A stretch of 64,000 nucleotides of DNA, taken from positions 29,077,903 through 29,141,902 of the forward strand of contig NC_063152.1 of NCBI RefSeq assembly GCF_020921035.1, in the 5' to 3' direction. The stretch is from Rhodamnia argentea. Taxonomy: Eukaryota > Streptophyta > Magnoliopsida > Myrtales > Myrtaceae. Positions within the stretch are counted from its first letter, which is position 1, and every line of letters starts with the position of its first letter. The notes under the pieces are model-generated. The model saw nothing but the letters and a program-made list of their open reading frames with translations. It ran no database searches and was not told the DNA's origin. This document shows positions 61,048-64,000 of this stretch, piece after piece. Both the position numbers and the translations under genes were made by a program.

Positions 61048-62591
61048 ATGGCCGATCACGTGACTGCTCATCGGTCTTTGGAGACGGCCGTACATCAGTC
61101 AGCCGACGTCGTTTCTAATTATCGACATTACGTGCATTATATCGGAACCTCGGAGGACACTCCTATGTTCCGCGAAAAACTGTGAGTCTGCCTAATCACT
61201 TTCCTTCGACATATTCGCGTTTCATCATATAGCCAATCATGGCTTGAAAAATCATGGAAATCCACTAAATGCAATTAGCTAAAGGAGCTGACCCTGTTAC
61301 TCTTTCGCGAACTTCATGATCGCTCTCTCCTGAGTATACTATATTTGGTTGTCAGGCACGAGGCGAGACAACATGTCGGGGATCTGCTAAAGGATATATC
61401 AGCTGAAATAGAACATGAAATCCACGGTCATAGTAAAGTCAGTACGACTTAATCCGCATCACTTTAATGTTGTCCTTACTCTCCTCCGCCTTTTCTATCT
61501 TCCTTTCAATTAAAGACTGCAGTTTTCTGTCACGTCGGACATGAGTTTCTTGTTTCTACCTTGATTCCAGTCGGTATCCTTCGTAGTAGCTCAACATTTT
61601 CGCCATCGTCCTGCCAGGCTAAGAACAATGTTGTAGATGCCAAAATCGTCGAAGAGTTTGGTGTAGTCGTAAGGGAATATCGAGAGACTGAAAGGCTTGA
61701 AGCTGAAGAGGAAGCGTTGCATGTTCCTGTTGCTCCCCAGCAAGCAAATCTTTTGACTTCGAGGTGACCATGGAGCTCTTGGAAGAAATTTTCCCTTGTC
61801 TTGTCCTCTGTCTATCAATTCATATAACCCAATCATAGCATAACAATTATACTTCTCTCAAGATTAGTGCATTTTTGCTTAGTTTTTTCAACTTGGTGAT
61901 CTTGAGTTCTGAGTTGGTTTGACAGAGATAAGAATGATGAGGCAGGCAGAAATGCAGCCCAGGATGCCGATTTGCGTGAACCTCTCGATGAACTGAAAAG
62001 GTCAGCTCCTTTCTGAGACTAATTCAATGTCCTTGTATGCTGCGAAATTTGGAGACCCCTACTTTTACTTCTTTCCCAACAAAATGTTTCAGCATTTACC
62101 CTGGATGGATTTTTAAAATTTTCTATTGCAACGGATCACCTCGTGAAGTTATCACTTGTCTCTCTTGAGATGCAGAATAGAGGCGCTGCTCCTGGAAAAT
62201 GAGAATACCCTCAAAGAGATCCTCAGAGATGAAGAAGAAAACGAGGAGGAAGTCCGTCGAGTCCAAGGAGAAATTAATTTGTTAAAAGCTATAATCAGTG
62301 ATCTTAAATCACTCGAAGAAGGACAAGTCCATGCCGCCAACATTCCGAGAGCCCTGCAGGTGTCAACCGCTCAAGCTTGTGACAAAAAATCGAAATCAGC
62401 ATTTCTGGTAACTTCTAGCCGACAATTATAGGCTTTGAAGCTTCTGTGGTTGTCCGAACATTCTTTCTTGTTTCTCTTATTGTTTGAAGGAAAATGTCGG
62501 GGTTCCAGGGACTAATGAAACTTTGCTTCTGTGTTTTTCTTTCCAGGATTGCTTTTGTCAAGTCCTCGGATCGTGCTTTTTGTTGGACTGA
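61048..62591 (+). CDS. Diverged tandem copy of SYP2 syntaxin, predicted without membrane anchor
   Basis: Six exons: 61048-61181, 61356-61437, 61618-61763, 61926-62000, 62176-62407 and 62547-62591. They sum to 714 nt (237 residues) with no internal stop. Intron phases match the SYP22-type gene, and exon 4 has the same length (75 nt). Its exons 5 and 6 are one exon here. Aligned parts: TSEDTPMFREKL with [29 protein letters not shown] with [28 protein letters not shown] with [11 protein letters not shown] (zero-layer Gln kept, at 196). Protein similarity is low, roughly a third by eye. After the SNARE helix the last exon is out of the ancestral frame and ends DCFCQVLGSCFLLD, so the hydrophobic anchor is lost. 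A NIP break also interrupts the helix. It may be a soluble, altered SNARE or an expressed relic. The intron 2 donor (AAA|GTCAGT) is weak. Confidence 0.65.
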
Positions 62592-63507
62592 TAGTGTCTC
62601 TACCTTACTTCCCCGTTTTTCCTAGATTGCTGTTAATAGTGCAAGATCAGTCACTGCTTATGTGTGTTGTGGTTGAATGGCAAGCCTCCTTCCTTACTTC
62701 TTGTTTTGTTCATGCACCGAAGAATAAGCGAAACTGTGCTCCTTTACTTTCTTCTTTCCATTAACAGATGGGAAAAGCCACAAGGCTGAGCTCAGCCTGA
62801 TGGAGGACTTCAGTCACTTCTCTCTTTACCTAAAATGGAAAAATTAAGGACAGAAGAGCCCGCTAATCATATCTGATCACAACCACTGAAAGTCGACAGA
62901 CTAGGACAGTTCTCAATTCTCTTGGAGTAGAAAACTGTATCTGCCTACAAAGACGGTCAAGCTCATAACCGTCCATGTTTCAATGTTACAAAGGAGAACA
63001 TGTCTGGTGACCGATTTTCCTTTTCTGAGTACCTGAAAATTGAATGGCAAGAATTGTTCTTTTATCTTTTTCCAAAGTATTTCGATGGGAATGACTAGGA
63101 AATTGGCACAAGGGAAGTAATGTACATACTGTAAAGATTTCCAACCACGTGGGGGACTCGAAAGCAATGAAAACATCAGAAAAGAAAGAGCGTGAATAAA
63201 TTACATGAAGTGAAATGATGTGGTAAATGACACAAACAGAGTTGAATCGTGAAGAAAAACAAAATCTGAATAGCTTATTCCTAGCTCGATATCCTCTTAA
63301 AATGCAGGTTTCTTGATTCCATTACAAACAATGACATCCAACAAGAACAAATATAGAAGAGCAAAGTGGTTTAGAGAAATGGTCCTCAAGCAGAGTCAGA
63401 TAATCCAAGTTGCAGATGTTACGTCATGGGGTGGTTTGAACGGCAATAACATAGCAACTATGAAGGAAAAAATTAAGGCAGTTCCCATTAATAGTGAAGG
63501 AAACTGA
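62592..63507. other. Spacer after the diverged syntaxin copy, no gene seen
   Basis: It begins with the remains of the ancestral transmembrane exon in another frame (VLFVGLIVSLPYF, about 62570-62610), then 3' sequence and AT-rich DNA. No other feature is recognised until the duplicated promoter block at 63508. Confidence 0.5.
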
Positions 63508-63625
63508 GCGTGTTCTCAACGAGAGACCGTTTCCCATGAGGATAAAAAAATCAAGAAGTAGCAGTTGGGTCGAAAACGCAGCGTGAGTTCTGTTAATCTG
63601 TACTTCTTGACCTTTTGCTATAGTC
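63508..63625 (+). repeat. Duplicated promoter block, copy 2
   Basis: This is the second copy of the block at 60705-60860. The exact 16-bp match GCGTGTTCTCAACGAG (63508-63523) is followed by diverged but collinear sequence up to TTGACCTTTTGCTATAGTC. It lies about 310 bp before the start codon of the third syntaxin copy. Confidence 0.75.
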
Positions 63626-63818
63626 AGCTGATGTAATGAACTTTTGCAGATTATGTTATAAACAGTATTAAGATGAACCTGACGTGCCGATGCCTTGTAT
63701 TTCCACCCCATTCAATTTTCTCCAGACAAGGTTTCTACCAGTCCATGGAAGAAATCTTTGTCTCTTCAAGGAAAATGAAAAAAGTATGAGCCCTGCAAAG
63801 GAGTCGCAAAGACCAGGG

Positions 63819-63983
63819 ATGACGAGCACTAGTAAATTGTCGCACTTCCGGACCGCAATATATCAGGCAGCCAACATCGTGACCACTTATCAAGGTTTTG
63901 TTGGTTTCATCAGGACCTCCAAAGATGCCCCTATGTTCTGCGAAAAACTACGAGCCTGTCTAATAGGTTTTTTTAGTTTCTGA
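63819..63983 (+). pseudogene. Third syntaxin-derived copy: first exon with destroyed splice donor
   Basis: From ATG at 63819 the frame reads FRTAIYQAANIVTTYQGFVG, then RTSKDAPMFCEKL. This is collinear with exon 1 of the copy at 61048 (TAVHQSADVVSNYRHYVHYI, TSEDTPMFREKL). At the exon end (63949) the GTGAGTCTGCCTAAT donor of that copy is replaced by ACGAGCCTGTCTAAT, so the GT is gone. Translation then runs on to a stop at 63983 (54 residues). An upstream in-frame ATG (63785, or 63684 in the longer frame) exists, but the leader aligns with the non-coding leader of copy 2. Later exons, if any, lie beyond the window. It is probably a decaying duplicate. Confidence 0.7.
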
Positions 63984-64000
63984 CCATTTCATGTGCTGCA

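Noticed and set aside
1..64000. CRISPR arrays, bacterial operons, tRNA genes
   Set aside because: No regularly spaced identical repeats and no cloverleaf-forming tRNA were found; all coding evidence is plant nuclear with introns.

Overview
This window is nuclear DNA from a flowering plant. Every recognisable gene is split by GT-AG introns and belongs to a plant family (PPR, KANADI, SYP2 syntaxin, chloroplast shikimate-kinase-like, BPA1-like RRM). Intergenic DNA is AT-rich, full of poly-A/T and GA/CT microsatellites, and packed with degraded transposable elements. A eudicot is likely. A woody rosid such as Myrtaceae is only a guess, because nothing in the window fixes the family.

Layout. 1-572 (-): N-terminus of a PPR protein running off the left edge. 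573-4452: repeats. 4453-7991 (-): SKL2, a CS domain fused to a catalytically dead shikimate kinase, 8 exons. 7992-23892: gene-poor, with a dead Copia polyprotein fragment (10844-11434), a MITE and fold-back elements. 23893-28617 (-): a KANADI2-type GARP transcription factor, 6 exons. 28618-39913: another gene-poor repeat block. 39914-42068 (-) and 42903-43641 (+): a divergent pair of small plant proteins of unknown function. 46170-46486 (-): a frameshifted UGT89-type glycosyltransferase fragment inside a GC-rich repeat. 50418-50773 (+): an RNase MRP RNA gene with a plant Pol III promoter. 51543-54243 (-): a BPA1-like RRM protein. 56135-59817 (+): a complete SYP22-type vacuolar Qa-SNARE. 61048-62591 and 63819-63983 (+): two strongly diverged tandem copies of that syntaxin.

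The two most notable items are the RNase MRP RNA gene and the syntaxin-derived cluster. The RNA shows the upstream element and TATA box at Pol III spacing, conserved regions CR-I and CR-V forming a P4 helix with its bulged U, a closing helix, and a T-run terminator. In the cluster, the middle copy keeps reading frame and intron phases across six exons. It has diverged heavily in protein sequence, has lost one intron, and has lost its membrane anchor by a frame change. The third copy has a destroyed splice donor.

The genes are unrelated single loci and do not form a pathway. Exon boundaries were read by eye from splice sites, frame and family similarity, and summed CDS lengths were checked for frame. 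Edges of repeats are approximate.
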